Made by a program: the position numbers and the translations under genes
The notes under the pieces: generated by a model
Told to the model about the DNA's origin: nothing
Databases searched by the model: none
Seen by the model: the letters and a program-made list of their open reading frames with translations, nothing else
Assembly (NCBI RefSeq): GCF_913777145.1
Contig: NZ_CAJYPS010000034.1
Location: 1 to 64,000, forward strand
DNA from: an uncultured Roseateles sp.
GTDB lineage: Bacteria > Pseudomonadota > Gammaproteobacteria > Burkholderiales > Burkholderiaceae_C
Length of the DNA: 64,000 nt
Direction of reading: 5' to 3'
Part shown: positions 16,333 through 27,641 of the stretch, piece by piece
Layout: each line of letters starts with the position of its first letter
How positions within the stretch are numbered: position 1 is the stretch's first letter

Positions 16333-16987
16333 TGCGATCGAATTCGAGACCGGCCCCGCGCCGCAGACCAGCCTCATCGTGCTGCACGGCCTGGGCGCCG
16401 ACGGCCGGGACTTCGAGCCCGTGTGCCAGGCGCTGCAACTGCAGGCGCTGGGCGATGTGCGCTTCGTGCTGCCGCACGCGCCCGAGCGGCCGGTGACGCT
16501 CAACGGCGGCTACCGCATGCCGGCGTGGTTCGACATCCTGGGCCCGCACCCCGCGCCGGCCGAGGACGAGGCCGGGCTGCGCGCCGCGCAGGCGCAGATC
16601 GCGGCGCTGCTGGACCGGGAAGTCGCGCGCGGCGTGCCGGCGCGGCGCATCGTGCTGATGGGCTTTTCGCAGGGCTGCGCGATGACGCTGATGACCGCGC
16701 TGCGCTACCCCGCCCGCCTGGGCGGTGCGGTGGGGCTGTCGGGCTATCTGCCGCTGGCGGGCCGGACCGCGGCCGAGCGCTCGGCCGCCAATGCGGACCT
16801 GCCGCTGTTCCTGGCCCATGGGCGGCAGGACGGCATCGTGATCCCGGCGCGCGGCCGCGCCAGCCGCGACACGCTGCAGGCGCTGGGCTATGCGGTGGAC
16901 TGGCACGAGTACGACATGGACCACTCGGTGTCGCTGGAGGAACTGCAGGACCTGAACGACTGGCTGCTGCGTCAGCTCAGAGCTTGA
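16325..16987 (+). CDS. alpha/beta-hydrolase carboxylesterase (phospholipase/thioesterase family)
   Basis: The product has 220 residues of the small carboxylesterase/acyl-protein-thioesterase family. The opening LIVLHGLGADGRDF forms the oxyanion region, GFSQGCAM carries the nucleophilic Ser, FLAHGRQDGIV the Asp and YDMDHSVSLEEL the His. No signal peptide is present, so it is cytoplasmic. The ATG at 16325 overlaps the preceding GNAT gene by 8 bases. The last codons and the stop lie inside the left arm of a ~165-base palindromic element, so the very C-terminus may have been altered by that element's arrival. Confidence 0.9.
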   Translation: MLDAIEFETGPAPQTSLIVLHGLGADGRDFEPVCQALQLQALGDVRFVLPHAPERPVTLNGGYRMPAWFDILGPHPAPAEDEAGLRAAQAQIAALLDREVARGVPARRIVLMGFSQGCAMTLMTALRYPARLGGAVGLSGYLPLAGRTAAERSAANADLPLFLAHGRQDGIVIPARGRASRDTLQALGYAVDWHEYDMDHSVSLEELQDLNDWLLRQLRA

Positions 16988-17142
16988 GAGCTTTCGTGCG
17001 CGCCCGAAAGGCACGTCAAAACGCCACCGATCTAGGCGCAAAGCACAGCCATAGCCTGGGCTATGGCGAGCATTTGCAACGACGAGCGGTGGCGATTTGG
17101 CGGGCAAGACGGGCGCGAGTGAATGCCTCTCAAGCTCTCAGC
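16975..17142. repeat. large imperfect palindrome (possible MITE-like element)
   Basis: Blocks of matching inverted sequence occur in the same order on both sides of a centre at about 17058: 15 of 16 bases at 16975-16990/17127-17142 (including 12 perfect bases AGAGCTTGAGAG), 8 bases at 16999-17006/17110-17117, 8 bases at 17022-17029/17087-17094 and 9 bases at 17048-17056/17059-17067. All share one symmetry axis within about 1 base. As RNA or cruciform DNA it would form one very long hairpin. It starts inside the esterase's last codons. No convincing target-site duplication was found, and it contains no gene. Confidence 0.75.
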
Positions 17143-17219
17143 CCGGCGTGACGCGCGACCTGCTGCACAACTGGGCGGGCTTTCGCGGCCTGATCCGGCC
17201 GGTGGGCCGCGGCGGCTGA
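17139..17219 (+). pseudogene. possible remnant of a gene's 3' end
   Basis: Directly after the palindrome, one frame reads a coding-like tail of about 26 residues including DLLHNWAGFRGLIRPVG before a TGA at 17217-17219, with strongly G/C-biased third positions. There is no start in reach. It could be the end of a gene cut off when the palindromic element arrived. The parent family is not recognised, so the call is tentative. Confidence 0.3.
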
Positions 17220-17236
17220 GGGAAGATCCCGGGCGC

Positions 17237-18700
17237 ATGGACCGTCTCGCCGAACACATCGTCGCCTGGCACAACCGCCATCCGCTGGCGCGGCGCATTG
17301 CCGTGGGCGACGTGCACACGGTGGGCCTGGTCACCCTGCCCTTCTACCGCGCCTCGGCCCAGACCGGCGGCGGCATCGTGGAGCCGGTGCTCACCGAGGT
17401 GGTGAACCCCGAGGACCTGGCCGCCCCTGCGACGGCGGCGGAGGGTGGAGCCGACGCGCCCGCCCCCCCCGAGGCGGCCGAGCCGCCAGCAGCGCCCCCC
17501 GTGGCGCCCCCTGCCGCGCCCGCAGCCGCACCGGCGGCCAGCGCCCCGCCGCCCAAGCCCACGCCGCTGCAACGCCTGCTGGCCCTGCTGCCGCAGCGCA
17601 GCGGCAGCGAGTGGGCCGGCTTTGACGATCCCTTTCTGCCGGGCCTCAGCCCCGCGCGCGTGGCGCGCTTCGCGCTGGCCCAGGGCTTTGAGCAGCCGCC
17701 GGCCGGCAGCGAGGGCCTGCCGCGGCGTGACATCGAGACCGAGCCGGCGCTGGCCGAGGGCGGCTGGCCCTACACGCTCTACCTGCTGAGCGCGGCCATA
17801 GACGCCGGCCCGGGCCGCACCCGCGTGCTGGCCGGCCGCGGCAACCCGGCCCGGATCGCCGGCCGCCGCCTGCTGGACCCGCGCCGCCTGGCCGCGGCCG
17901 GCGCCGTGGGCCTGGCCGTGCTGGCACTGCTGGTGTGGCTGGCCTGGCCCAGTGCCAAGCATGAGGGTGCCCACGGGCCCGAACAGGCGGCTTCGGCGGC
18001 CAGCGCCGCGTCGGCTCCGGCGGTGGCGGCCTCAACGGCGTCGGCCGCTTCGGCGGCTTCTGCCGCGGCATCAGCAGCGTCAGCGACCGAAGGCAGCGCT
18101 GAGGCCGCCGCCAGCGCCGCGTCGGCGGGCGCGGAAGCAGCGAGCGCAACGGCTTCAGCGCCGGCCTCCGCACCCGACATCCGGCCGCAGTTGGTGGAGC
18201 GCCTGAGCGACCGGCCGACACCGCCGCTGCGCCGCCCGCCGCTGGGCGCCAGCGTGCCGGCCGACGGGCAGGCAGCGGACAAGGCGGCAGACCAGAGCAG
18301 CGACAAGTCCGAGAGCAAGGCCGCCGCCAAACCCGGCACGCCCGCCACCCCGGCCGCTCCCGATCCGGCACGCGAGGGTCGGCCGGGCTCGGCCGCGGTG
18401 CCGCCGGTCAACAACGACAACCGCCAGGAACTCAGCCGCATGGCGCAGGGCGCGCCGCGCAGCGTGGTGGCGCTGGTGGGGCCGGCGGGCAGCAAGGAAG
18501 ACGCCGAGGCCCACCTCAAGCGCATGCGCGCGGTGCTGGCCGAGGTGGATGCGCGGCCGGGCGATCTGCAGGGCGACGTCATCAAGACCCCCGCCGGCTG
18601 GCGTGCCACGCTGTGGCCCTTCGACAGCCGCGAGCAGGCCCAGTTGGTGAACGCCTTCATGGTGGCGCGCGGGCTCAAGACCCGGGCCGTGAACTTCTGA
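17237..18700 (+). CDS. single-pass membrane protein with SPOR-like C-terminus, hypothetical
   Basis: The product has 487 residues. The N-terminal ~45 residues (MDRLAEHIVAWHNRHPLARRI) are followed by a Pro/Ala-rich linker, a conserved-looking middle (WAGFDDPFLPGLSPARVARFA), one membrane helix at about residues 215-237 (AAAGAVGLAVLALLVWLAW), a long Ala/Ser-rich and then Lys/Asp-rich linker, and a C-terminal ~75-residue domain resembling SPOR (VALVGPAGSKEDAEAHLKRM, then GWRATLWPF). SPOR domains bind denuded peptidoglycan, so a cell-envelope role is inferred. The ATG at 17237 was chosen because the upstream extension has no conserved look. The gene converges with the next one with no spacer. Confidence 0.65.
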   Translation: MDRLAEHIVAWHNRHPLARRIAVGDVHTVGLVTLPFYRASAQTGGGIVEPVLTEVVNPEDLAAPATAAEGGADAPAPPEAAEPPAAPPVAPPAAPAAAPAASAPPPKPTPLQRLLALLPQRSGSEWAGFDDPFLPGLSPARVARFALAQGFEQPPAGSEGLPRRDIETEPALAEGGWPYTLYLLSAAIDAGPGRTRVLAGRGNPARIAGRRLLDPRRLAAAGAVGLAVLALLVWLAWPSAKHEGAHGPEQAASAASAASAPAVAASTASAASAASAAASAASATEGSAEAAASAASAGAEAASATASAPASAPDIRPQLVERLSDRPTPPLRRPPLGASVPADGQAADKAADQSSDKSESKAAAKPGTPATPAAPDPAREGRPGSAAVPPVNNDNRQELSRMAQGAPRSVVALVGPAGSKEDAEAHLKRMRAVLAEVDARPGDLQGDVIKTPAGWRATLWPFDSREQAQLVNAFMVARGLKTRAVNF

Positions 18701-19153
18701 TCAGTCGGCCGGGCGGCGCGCGACGAAGGCGCGCTTGTCGCTCGCACTGAAGCCGCAGCGTTCGTAGAAGGCCCAGACCGCCGGGTCCTGGCGGCTGGTG
18801 GTCAGCACCACTTTGTAGCAGCCGACCACCCAGGCCTGGGCCAGCGCATGGGCGATCAAGGCCTGCCCGTGGCCCTGGCCGCGCCACTGCGCATGCGTGA
18901 CGACGTTCTCGATCACGCCGTAGCTGCGGCCGCCGCGGGTCAGGTTGGGAATGACCGCGAGGTTGCAGCTGGCGATCAGCGCATCGGCCTGGAAGCGGCC
19001 GTAGTGCGTGAGGCCCGGCTGGGCCAGCACCGCGCGGGCCTGGGCCAGCGGCGCGACCGCGTCGCCGGGGTTGAGGTGCTCGTAGAGCGCCAGCAAGGCG
19101 GGGGCATCGTCGGCGCCCAGGGGGCGGATCAGCACGGCGCTTGGTGCGGTCAT
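18701..19153 (-). CDS. GNAT-family N-acetyltransferase
   Basis: The product has 150 residues. The CoA-binding loop is HAQWRGQGHGQALIAHAL, preceded by YGVIENVVTH and followed by YKVVLTTSRQDPAVWAFYERCGF, a textbook GNAT arrangement close to aminoglycoside/phosphinothricin-type acetyltransferases. The ATG at 19153 is used; a GTG at 19165 would add four residues. The stop abuts the stop of the membrane-protein gene on the other strand. The substrate is unknown. Confidence 0.88.
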   Translation of the reverse strand: MTAPSAVLIRPLGADDAPALLALYEHLNPGDAVAPLAQARAVLAQPGLTHYGRFQADALIASCNLAVIPNLTRGGRSYGVIENVVTHAQWRGQGHGQALIAHALAQAWVVGCYKVVLTTSRQDPAVWAFYERCGFSASDKRAFVARRPAD

Positions 19154-19209
19154 GGGTGCGGCCACTGGAGCGGGGTCCGAGTGCCGTCACGGCGCCCGGA
19201 CCGCGGGCT

Positions 19210-21339
19210 TCACTTCACCTCGAGCTTCATCGCGTGGGCGATGAAGGCCAGCACATCGGAGCGCTCCTCGATGATCTTGGAGGTGGGCTTGCCGGCGCCG
19301 TGGCCGGCATTCACCTCGATGCGGATCAGCTTGGGCGCCGGGCCGGTGTCGGCGGCCTGCAGCGTGGCGGCGTACTTGAAGCTGTGTGCCGGCACGACAC
19401 GGTCGTCATGGTCGCCGGTGGTCACCAGCACGGCCGGGTAGTTCACGCCGCTCTTGATGTTGTGCAGCGGCGAGTAGGCGTAGAGCGCCTTGAACATCTC
19501 GGGCGAGGCGTCGCTGGTGCCGTAGTCACCGGCCCAGGCCCAGCCGATGGTGAACTTCTGGTAGCGCAGCATGTCCATCACGCCGACCTGAGGCACGGCC
19601 GCGGCGAACAGGTCCGGGCGCTGGTTGGTGACCGCGCCCACCAGCAGGCCGCCGTTGGAGCCGCCGTTGATGGCCAGCGTCGCGGGGCTGGCGATTTTGT
19701 TCTTGACCAGCCACTCGCCCGCGGCGATGAAGTCGTCGAACACGTTCTGCTTCTTCAGCTGCGTGCCGGCCTCGTGCCAGGCCGAGCCGTATTCGCCACC
19801 GCCACGCAGCGAGGCGCTCACGTAGACGCCGCCCATCTTCAGCCAGGTGGCCGAGGTGATGCCGTAGCCCGGCGTGATGGAGATGTCGAAGCCGCCGTAG
19901 CCGTACAGCAGCGTGGGGTTGTGGCCGTCCAGCTTCAGGCCCTTTTTGGCGGCGATGAAGATGGGCAGGCGGGTGCCGTCCTTGCTGGTGACGAACTCGC
20001 GGCGGGTTTCGAACTCCTCGGTGTTGAAGGCGGTGACCGGCTTCTTGAACAGCGTGGTCTTGCCGGTCTTCACGTCCAGGCGGTGGATCTCGGTGGGCGT
20101 GGTCAGGCTGGTGTAGCTGAAGAAGGTCTCGGCGTCGCCCCAGCGGCCGCCGAAGCCACCGGCCGTGCCTATGCCGGGCAGTTGCACCTCGCGCAGCGCC
20201 TTGCCGTCGGCCGCGTGCACGCGCACCAGCGTGGCGGCGTCATGCAGGTAGCTCAGCACGAAGCGGCCGCCGACGCCGGAGGCGCCGGTCATCGCGTCCG
20301 GGCCCTCGGCCACCAGCGTCTTCCAGGCGCCGGGCGCGGGGTTCTTCAGGTCTATGGACACCAGGCGGCTGCGCGGCGCGTCCTTGTCGGTCTTCACGAC
20401 GATGCGGTTGCCGACGATGGCCACCGGGTTGTACTGCGCGTCGAAGTCCACCGCGACCGGCTGCGGCTGGGCGCCGGTGAAATGGCCCTTGGGCAGGGGC
20501 AGCACCATCAGGCCGTTCTTGCCGCTGGCGCCCTTGCTGACCGTGATGACCAGCCACAGGCCGTCATCGGACACCTCGGTGCCATAGCCCCATTCCTTGT
20601 CCTTGGGGTTCCAGGTGACCAGCTGGTCCTCGGACTGCGGCGTGCCCAGGCGGTGGTAGTAGAGCTTCTGGAAGTAGTTGGTGCCGGTGAGCTTCTCGCC
20701 CTCCTTGGGCGCGTCGTAGCGGGCGTAGAAGAAGCCCTTGCCATCGGCCGTCCAGGCCGCGGACGAGAACTTCACCCACTCGATCTTGTCGTCCAGGTCC
20801 TGGCCGGTGGCCAGGTCGCGCACGCGCCAGGTCTGCCAGTCGGAGCCCGCGCCGGCAATGCCGTAGGCCAGCAGCTTGCCGTCACGCGACGGCGCCATGC
20901 CGGACAGCGCCACCGTGCCGTCGCTGCTCAGCGTGTTGGGGTCCAGCGCGACGCTGGGCTGGTCCTTCAGCGACTTGGCGGTGTAGATGACGCTTTGCTG
21001 CTGCAGGCCGTCGTTGCGGCTCCAGAAGTAGCGGCCGCCCTCATGGAAGGGAATGCCGAAGCGCTCGTAGTTGTAGAGCTCGGTGTAGAGCTTGCGCACC
21101 GGCAGGCGCTGCGGCATGGCCGACAGGTATTTGTCGGTCACCGCGTTCTGCGCCGCCACCCAGGCCTTGGTCTCGGCGCTGTTGTCGTCCTCCAGCCAGC
21201 GGTAGGGATCGGCGACCACGGTGCCGTGGTAGGTGTCGGTCTGCTCGACCTTGCGGGTGACGGGGTAGTCGATGGCCTGGGCGCGGGCGCCGGTGGACAG
21301 CACGGCGGCCATGGCGAGGGCGGTCAGAGGGAGCTTCAT
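19210..21339 (-). CDS. prolyl oligopeptidase (S9A family), exported
   Basis: The product has 709 residues. The first ~21 form a signal peptide (ending GARA), so it acts in the periplasm or outside. The N-terminal beta-propeller carries DPYRWLEDD, and the C-terminal catalytic domain carries GGSNGGLL (Ser), GDHDDRVVP (Asp) and NAGHGAGK (His), the usual S9A triad order. The enzyme cleaves short peptides after Pro. The start at 21339 begins the signal peptide; a 22-residue upstream extension has no support. It is followed by the GNAT gene 56 bases on and preceded by argJ 112 bases upstream. Confidence 0.95.
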   Translation of the reverse strand: MKLPLTALAMAAVLSTGARAQAIDYPVTRKVEQTDTYHGTVVADPYRWLEDDNSAETKAWVAAQNAVTDKYLSAMPQRLPVRKLYTELYNYERFGIPFHEGGRYFWSRNDGLQQQSVIYTAKSLKDQPSVALDPNTLSSDGTVALSGMAPSRDGKLLAYGIAGAGSDWQTWRVRDLATGQDLDDKIEWVKFSSAAWTADGKGFFYARYDAPKEGEKLTGTNYFQKLYYHRLGTPQSEDQLVTWNPKDKEWGYGTEVSDDGLWLVITVSKGASGKNGLMVLPLPKGHFTGAQPQPVAVDFDAQYNPVAIVGNRIVVKTDKDAPRSRLVSIDLKNPAPGAWKTLVAEGPDAMTGASGVGGRFVLSYLHDAATLVRVHAADGKALREVQLPGIGTAGGFGGRWGDAETFFSYTSLTTPTEIHRLDVKTGKTTLFKKPVTAFNTEEFETRREFVTSKDGTRLPIFIAAKKGLKLDGHNPTLLYGYGGFDISITPGYGITSATWLKMGGVYVSASLRGGGEYGSAWHEAGTQLKKQNVFDDFIAAGEWLVKNKIASPATLAINGGSNGGLLVGAVTNQRPDLFAAAVPQVGVMDMLRYQKFTIGWAWAGDYGTSDASPEMFKALYAYSPLHNIKSGVNYPAVLVTTGDHDDRVVPAHSFKYAATLQAADTGPAPKLIRIEVNAGHGAGKPTSKIIEERSDVLAFIAHAMKLEVK

Positions 21340-21451
21340 CAAGCAGATCCTGTTGGGAGCGGATGCCGGAGTCTGCGCCGCAGCGCTCCGGTTGCCTTTG
21401 GTCACATGGGGGTTCTACGCAGGGCCTGCGGCGAAGCCGGCAGGCGCTGGA

Positions 21452-22681
21452 TCAACTCCGGTAGTCGGCGTTGATGGACACGTAGTCGTGGCTGAGGTCG
21501 CAGGTCCAGACCGTGGCGCTGGCGCTGCCGCGGTTCAGGCCCACGCGTATGGTGATCTCGGCCTGCTTCATCACGCGCTGGCCGTCTTCCTCGCGGTACT
21601 CGGGGCGGCGGCCGCCACGGGTCACCACGTGCACATCGTCCAGGTGCAGATCGATCAGGCCCTGGTCCAGGTCCGTGATGCCGGCATAGCCCACGGCGGC
21701 CAGGATGCGGCCCAGGTTGGGGTCGCTGGCGAAGAACGCGGTCTTGACCAGCGGCGAGTGCGCGATGGCGTAGGCGGCCAGCTTGCACTCGGCCTCGTCG
21801 CGGCCGCCCTCCACCGTGATGGTGATGAACTTGGTGGCGCCCTCGCCGTCGCGCACGATGGCCTGGGCCAGCTCCTGCGCCAGCGAGATCACCGCCTCGC
21901 GCAAGGCCTGGCCCTCGGCGCTGCTCAGCGACGTGATCTCCGCATGCGCGGCACGGCGCGAGGCGATCAGCATGAAGCAGTCGTTGGTGGAGGTGTCGCC
22001 GTCTATGGTGATGCGGTTGAAGGAGGCGTCGGCCGCCTCCTTCACCAGCGGCTGCAGCAGCGCGGGCGCGATGTTGGCGTCGGTGGCCAGGAAGCCCAGC
22101 ATGGTCGCCATGTTGGGGCGGATCATGCCGGCGCCCTTGGAGATGCCGCTCAGCGTGACCGGCACGCCGCCCAGCGTGATGCGGCGCGACGCGGCCTTGG
22201 GCAGGGTGTCCGTCGTCATGATGCCGGCAGCGGCCTCGCCCCAGCCGGCCTCGGTCAGCGCGGCCAGCGCGCCGGGCAGGCCGGCGGTGATGCGGTCCAC
22301 CGGCAGCGTTTCCATGATGACGCCGGTGGAGAACGGCAGCACCTGCTCGGGCGCCACACCCATCAGGCCGGCCAGTGCGGCGCAGGTCTGGCGCGCGCGG
22401 GCCAGACCGTCGGCGCCGGTGCCAGCATTGGCATTGCCGGTGTTGATGACCAGCGCGCGCACCGCGCTGCCGGCGGCCAGGTGCTCGCGGCAGACCTGCA
22501 CCGGCGCGGCGCAGAAGCGGTTGCTGGTGAACACGCCGGCCACGGCCGCGCCCTCGTCCAGCGCGATCACGGTCAGATCGCGCCGGTTGGCCTTGCGCAC
22601 GCCGGCCATCGTGACGCCCAGGCGCACGCCGGGCACGGGCAGCAGCGCTGCGGAATCAGGAGCTTGAAGATTGACGGGCAT
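21452..22681 (-). CDS. argJ: bifunctional ornithine acetyltransferase/N-acetylglutamate synthase
   Basis: The product has 409 residues, the usual ArgJ length. It transfers the acetyl group from N-acetylornithine to glutamate in the cyclic arginine pathway. The self-cleavage site with the nucleophilic Thr is in [29 protein letters not shown] and [11 protein letters not shown] are further signatures. In many beta-proteobacteria argJ sits next to secA; here two PEP-CTERM genes lie between them. The partner argB is at 46.2-47.1 kb. Confidence 0.96.
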   Translation of the reverse strand: MPVNLQAPDSAALLPVPGVRLGVTMAGVRKANRRDLTVIALDEGAAVAGVFTSNRFCAAPVQVCREHLAAGSAVRALVINTGNANAGTGADGLARARQTCAALAGLMGVAPEQVLPFSTGVIMETLPVDRITAGLPGALAALTEAGWGEAAAGIMTTDTLPKAASRRITLGGVPVTLSGISKGAGMIRPNMATMLGFLATDANIAPALLQPLVKEAADASFNRITIDGDTSTNDCFMLIASRRAAHAEITSLSSAEGQALREAVISLAQELAQAIVRDGEGATKFITITVEGGRDEAECKLAAYAIAHSPLVKTAFFASDPNLGRILAAVGYAGITDLDQGLIDLHLDDVHVVTRGGRRPEYREEDGQRVMKQAEITIRVGLNRGSASATVWTCDLSHDYVSINADYRS

Positions 22682-22746
22682 GGCGCGAGGCGGTCCAGAG
22701 GAAAGAAGAGGCGCGCGGATTGTAGGAACTGCCGGCCCGCAAACGA

Positions 22747-22770
22747 CTCAGGCTCCCGAAGGAGCCTGAG
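22747..22770 (-). terminator. stem-loop terminator after the PEP-CTERM gene
   Basis: A perfect 10-base stem (CTCAGGCTCC at 22747-22756 and its complement at 22761-22770) with a stable 4-base loop lies 21 bases past the stop of the PEP-CTERM gene at 22792. A modest T stretch follows on the minus strand. It would separate that gene from argJ. Confidence 0.7.
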
Positions 22771-22791
22771 CACACAGGGGCCGAGCCGCGA

Positions 22792-23445
22792 TCAGCGCTG
22801 GCGGCGACGGGCGCGCAGGCCCACGGCACCCAGGCCGGCCAGCAGCAGCGCCCAGGTCTGGGGCTCGGGCACGGGGTTGGCGACCAGCAGATCCTGGTAG
22901 TTGGCGTTGCTCAGCTTGGTCAGCGTGTACTGGGCCGGGCCGTTGTAGGCCTGGGCCGCCGCCAGATAGTTGTTGGCCAGGGACGCGATGCCGGCGTCCA
23001 GATCGCGCGAGGCGGCGTCGCCCGGCAGCAGCGAGAAGCTGCCCGCGTTGGGCGACACGTTCAGCGTACCGGTCGTCTCACGCACGATTTCCCAGATCGC
23101 GAGCTGGAAGGCCGCCTGCGAGTTCAGGTCGTTGGCCGACGCGAAGCTGCTGGAGTACAGGCCCTGCAGCAGGCTGGCCTGGCTGCCGCTCAGCGCCTCG
23201 ACCGTGTAGGGGCGGGTCTTGCCAACCAGCAGCGTGGACTGATCCGGCTCGATGCAGTAGGCCAGGAAGCTGCTGCCGGACGCCGTCTGGTAGCTCTGCA
23301 CGCCGGTGCCGTAGTCCGAGGTGTAGGTGGTGCTCAGCAGCGGCGCGTTGTCGTCCACGCCCAGGAAGGTGATGGGCAGCGTGTCAGCCAGGGCCGGAGC
23401 GCTGGCAGCGGCCAGCAGGGCGGTGATCGCGAAGAGCTTTTTCAT
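22792..23445 (-). CDS. PEP-CTERM sorting-signal protein
   Basis: The product has 217 residues: a signal peptide (MKKLFAITALLAAASAPALA), a body with FLAYCIEPDQS and an AAFQLAIWEIV helix, as seen in a known group of PEP-CTERM proteins with thioester-like or Cys-containing surface domains, and a VPEPQTWALLLAGLGAVGL tail ending RARRRQR. It lies 39 bases downstream of another PEP-CTERM gene on the same strand, so the two are probably cotranscribed. It is expected to be processed by an exosortase and retained on the outside of the cell. Confidence 0.87.
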   Translation of the reverse strand: MKKLFAITALLAAASAPALADTLPITFLGVDDNAPLLSTTYTSDYGTGVQSYQTASGSSFLAYCIEPDQSTLLVGKTRPYTVEALSGSQASLLQGLYSSSFASANDLNSQAAFQLAIWEIVRETTGTLNVSPNAGSFSLLPGDAASRDLDAGIASLANNYLAAAQAYNGPAQYTLTKLSNANYQDLLVANPVPEPQTWALLLAGLGAVGLRARRRQR

Positions 23446-23484
23446 GGATACCTCGGGCGTTCGGCGGGGCTTGGGCGGCGGCGA

Positions 23485-24027
23485 TCAGCGATCGCTGCGG
23501 GCAGCGCGGCGGCGCGTGACGGTCAGCGCGGTCAGGCCAATGGCGACCAGCGCCAGGCCGGCGGGCTCGGGCAGCTGTTCGGCCGCGCCTTCCAGGTTGA
23601 CCTGGTAACTTTCCTTCAGCTTGGTGTTGAAGCCCTCGCCCATCACATGCAGTTGCCAGTCACCGGCGCTCAGCAGCTGGGGCGACAGCGTCCAGGTCTC
23701 GGCGCTGAACACGTCGTTGTCCCAGTCACCGGCCACGGTCTCGGTCAGCCAGATCTGCGGGCCGCCGGACTTGAGCTGCAGATAGGCCGACGTGATGTTG
23801 ACCATGGGGGTCGAGTCCGCCGACGCGGTCTGCAGCAGGCCGGACAGGAAGGTGGGCGCATCCAGCGTGAAGTCGAAGACGTCCGCGACGACCTTGGCGC
23901 CGCGGTTGCTGGCCTTGATCTGGTTGTCGCCAAAGCTCAGCGCCACCGGCTCGGCCTGCACGGCACCGGCGGCCAGGGCCAGCATCAGGGTGGCGGCGAC
24001 AGCGGTCAGCGGTTTGAAGAAGGTCAT
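23485..24027 (-). CDS. FxDxF-type PEP-CTERM protein
   Basis: The product has 180 residues. It has a signal peptide (ending GAVQA), a DVFDFTLDAPTFLSG segment that fits the FxDxF subgroup of PEP-CTERM proteins, a single beta-sandwich-like body, and the tail LPEPAGLALVAIGLTAL followed by RRRAARSDR. The ATG at 24027 gives the signal peptide. A 15-base palindrome (24048-24062) sits 20 bases upstream of the start and may be an operator. It is followed 39 bases on by another PEP-CTERM gene. Confidence 0.82.
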   Translation of the reverse strand: MTFFKPLTAVAATLMLALAAGAVQAEPVALSFGDNQIKASNRGAKVVADVFDFTLDAPTFLSGLLQTASADSTPMVNITSAYLQLKSGGPQIWLTETVAGDWDNDVFSAETWTLSPQLLSAGDWQLHVMGEGFNTKLKESYQVNLEGAAEQLPEPAGLALVAIGLTALTVTRRRAARSDR

Positions 24028-24047
24028 GGGCGTCTCGATCAGGGCGA

Positions 24048-24062
24048 ACCCGTAGTACGGGT
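24048..24062. promoter_or_regulatory. perfect palindrome upstream of the PEP-CTERM pair
   Basis: ACCCGTA-G-TACGGGT is a perfect inverted repeat of 7-base arms around one base, ending 20 bases before the ATG at 24027. Its size and symmetry suit a dimeric regulator site. The other PEP-CTERM genes of the window do not show the same palindrome upstream. Confidence 0.45.
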
Positions 24063-24185
24063 GGGGATGACTGCACTCTAGGGGGTTGACCTCGCGCGGA
24101 GCACCCCCCAAGCGCGTGGGGCACCCCGCAGAACGTGCGCAATTGCACGACTCACCCCCCAGGTGGGGGCCGCAGGCCCCAAGCA

Positions 24186-24212
24186 AAACGGGCCGGCAGA
24201 GCCGGCCCGTTT
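24186..24212 (-). terminator. intrinsic terminator of secA
   Basis: Perfect 12-base arms AAACGGGCCGGC (24186-24197) and its complement (24201-24212) with a 3-base loop lie 18 bases after the secA stop. On the minus strand the stem ends in a run of T residues. Confidence 0.85.
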
Positions 24213-24230
24213 GCAGGAAGCAAAGCCCGT

Positions 24231-26987
<2,757 letters not shown>

Positions 26988-27161
26988 GCTGCGACGGTAT
27001 GGAGGCGACAAACCCGGCGCAAAACACGCCGGCGGACGCTGGGATCTGGGGGCATTGCCCGAGCCTGCAAGGGACACAAGCCTGGACACGCAAAGCAAAG
27101 CAGTTTAGCAGCCGCCCCCGGCCCGCCCTGGCCCCCCGACCCTGGTGACTACACTGCCGCC

Positions 27162-27500
27162 ATGAGCTCCGCGCCGCGTTATCTCGTCCGCAAAGGCCGC
27201 GCCAGCGTGCCGGCGCCCACCGCCATCGGCGACGCGCTGCGCGGCCACTCCGCACTGGCGCAACTGGGCTCGCGCCTGGAGGCTTCGCGGCAGCGGCTGC
27301 AACTCATCGAGGTGCTGCTGCCCCCGCCCATGCGCGCCCATCTGCAGGCCGGCCCGGTGGACGAGGAAGGCTGGACGCTGCTGGTCGCCAGCTCCGCGGT
27401 CGCCGCCAAGCTGCGTCAGCTGCTGCCCCGGCTGGAGGAGCGCCTGCACCAGGCCGGCGTCCGCCCCGCCCGCATCCGCGTGCGCATGCTGCAGCGCTGA
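27162..27500 (+). CDS. DUF721 / DciA-like protein
   Basis: The product has 112 residues. Its opening (YLVRKGRASVPAPTAIGDALRG) and VLLPPPMRAHLQAG middle, followed by LLVASSAVAAKLRQLLPRL, match the DUF721 fold, a KH-like domain. DciA members load the replicative helicase DnaB in bacteria lacking DnaC. Its place beside secA is the usual one in beta-proteobacteria. This copy is short, with only the core domain and a brief RIRVRMLQR tail. Confidence 0.78.
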   Translation: MSSAPRYLVRKGRASVPAPTAIGDALRGHSALAQLGSRLEASRQRLQLIEVLLPPPMRAHLQAGPVDEEGWTLLVASSAVAAKLRQLLPRLEERLHQAGVRPARIRVRMLQR

Positions 27501-27509
27501 AAACAAAAA

Positions 27510-27537
27510 AGCCCGGCGCCTGGTGAGGCGACGGGCT
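27510..27537 (-). terminator. terminator of the tRNA-Thr gene
   Basis: An 11-base stem with one mismatch (27510-27520 with 27527-27537) and a 6-base loop is followed on the minus strand by six T residues. It lies just past the 3' end of the tRNA and may also stop transcripts coming from dciA. Confidence 0.8.
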
Positions 27538-27543
27538 CTGACT

Positions 27544-27619
27544 TGGTGCCGGCTATCGGATTCGAACTGATGACCTACCGCTTACAAGGCGGTTGCTCTA
27601 CCAACTGAGCTAAGCCGGC
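27544..27619 (-). tRNA. tRNA-Thr (anticodon TGT)
   Basis: The 76-base minus-strand sequence folds as a cloverleaf: acceptor GCCGGCT/AGCCGGC, D arm with AGTTGGTAG, anticodon loop CTTGTAA within a GCGG/CCGC stem, T loop TTCGAAT, and an encoded CCA end (27544-27546). The anticodon TGT reads ACA/ACG-type Thr codons. The gene stands alone between dciA and sspB and has its own terminator. Confidence 0.96.
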
Positions 27620-27641
27620 ACGAAAGCGCGCATTCTAGGGC

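Noticed and set aside
17980-18180. Tandem-repeat-like Ala/Ser-coding stretch (GCGTCGGC-type units)
   Set aside because: It is irregular at the DNA level and in frame within a membrane protein; best explained as a low-complexity periplasmic linker, not a satellite or CRISPR.
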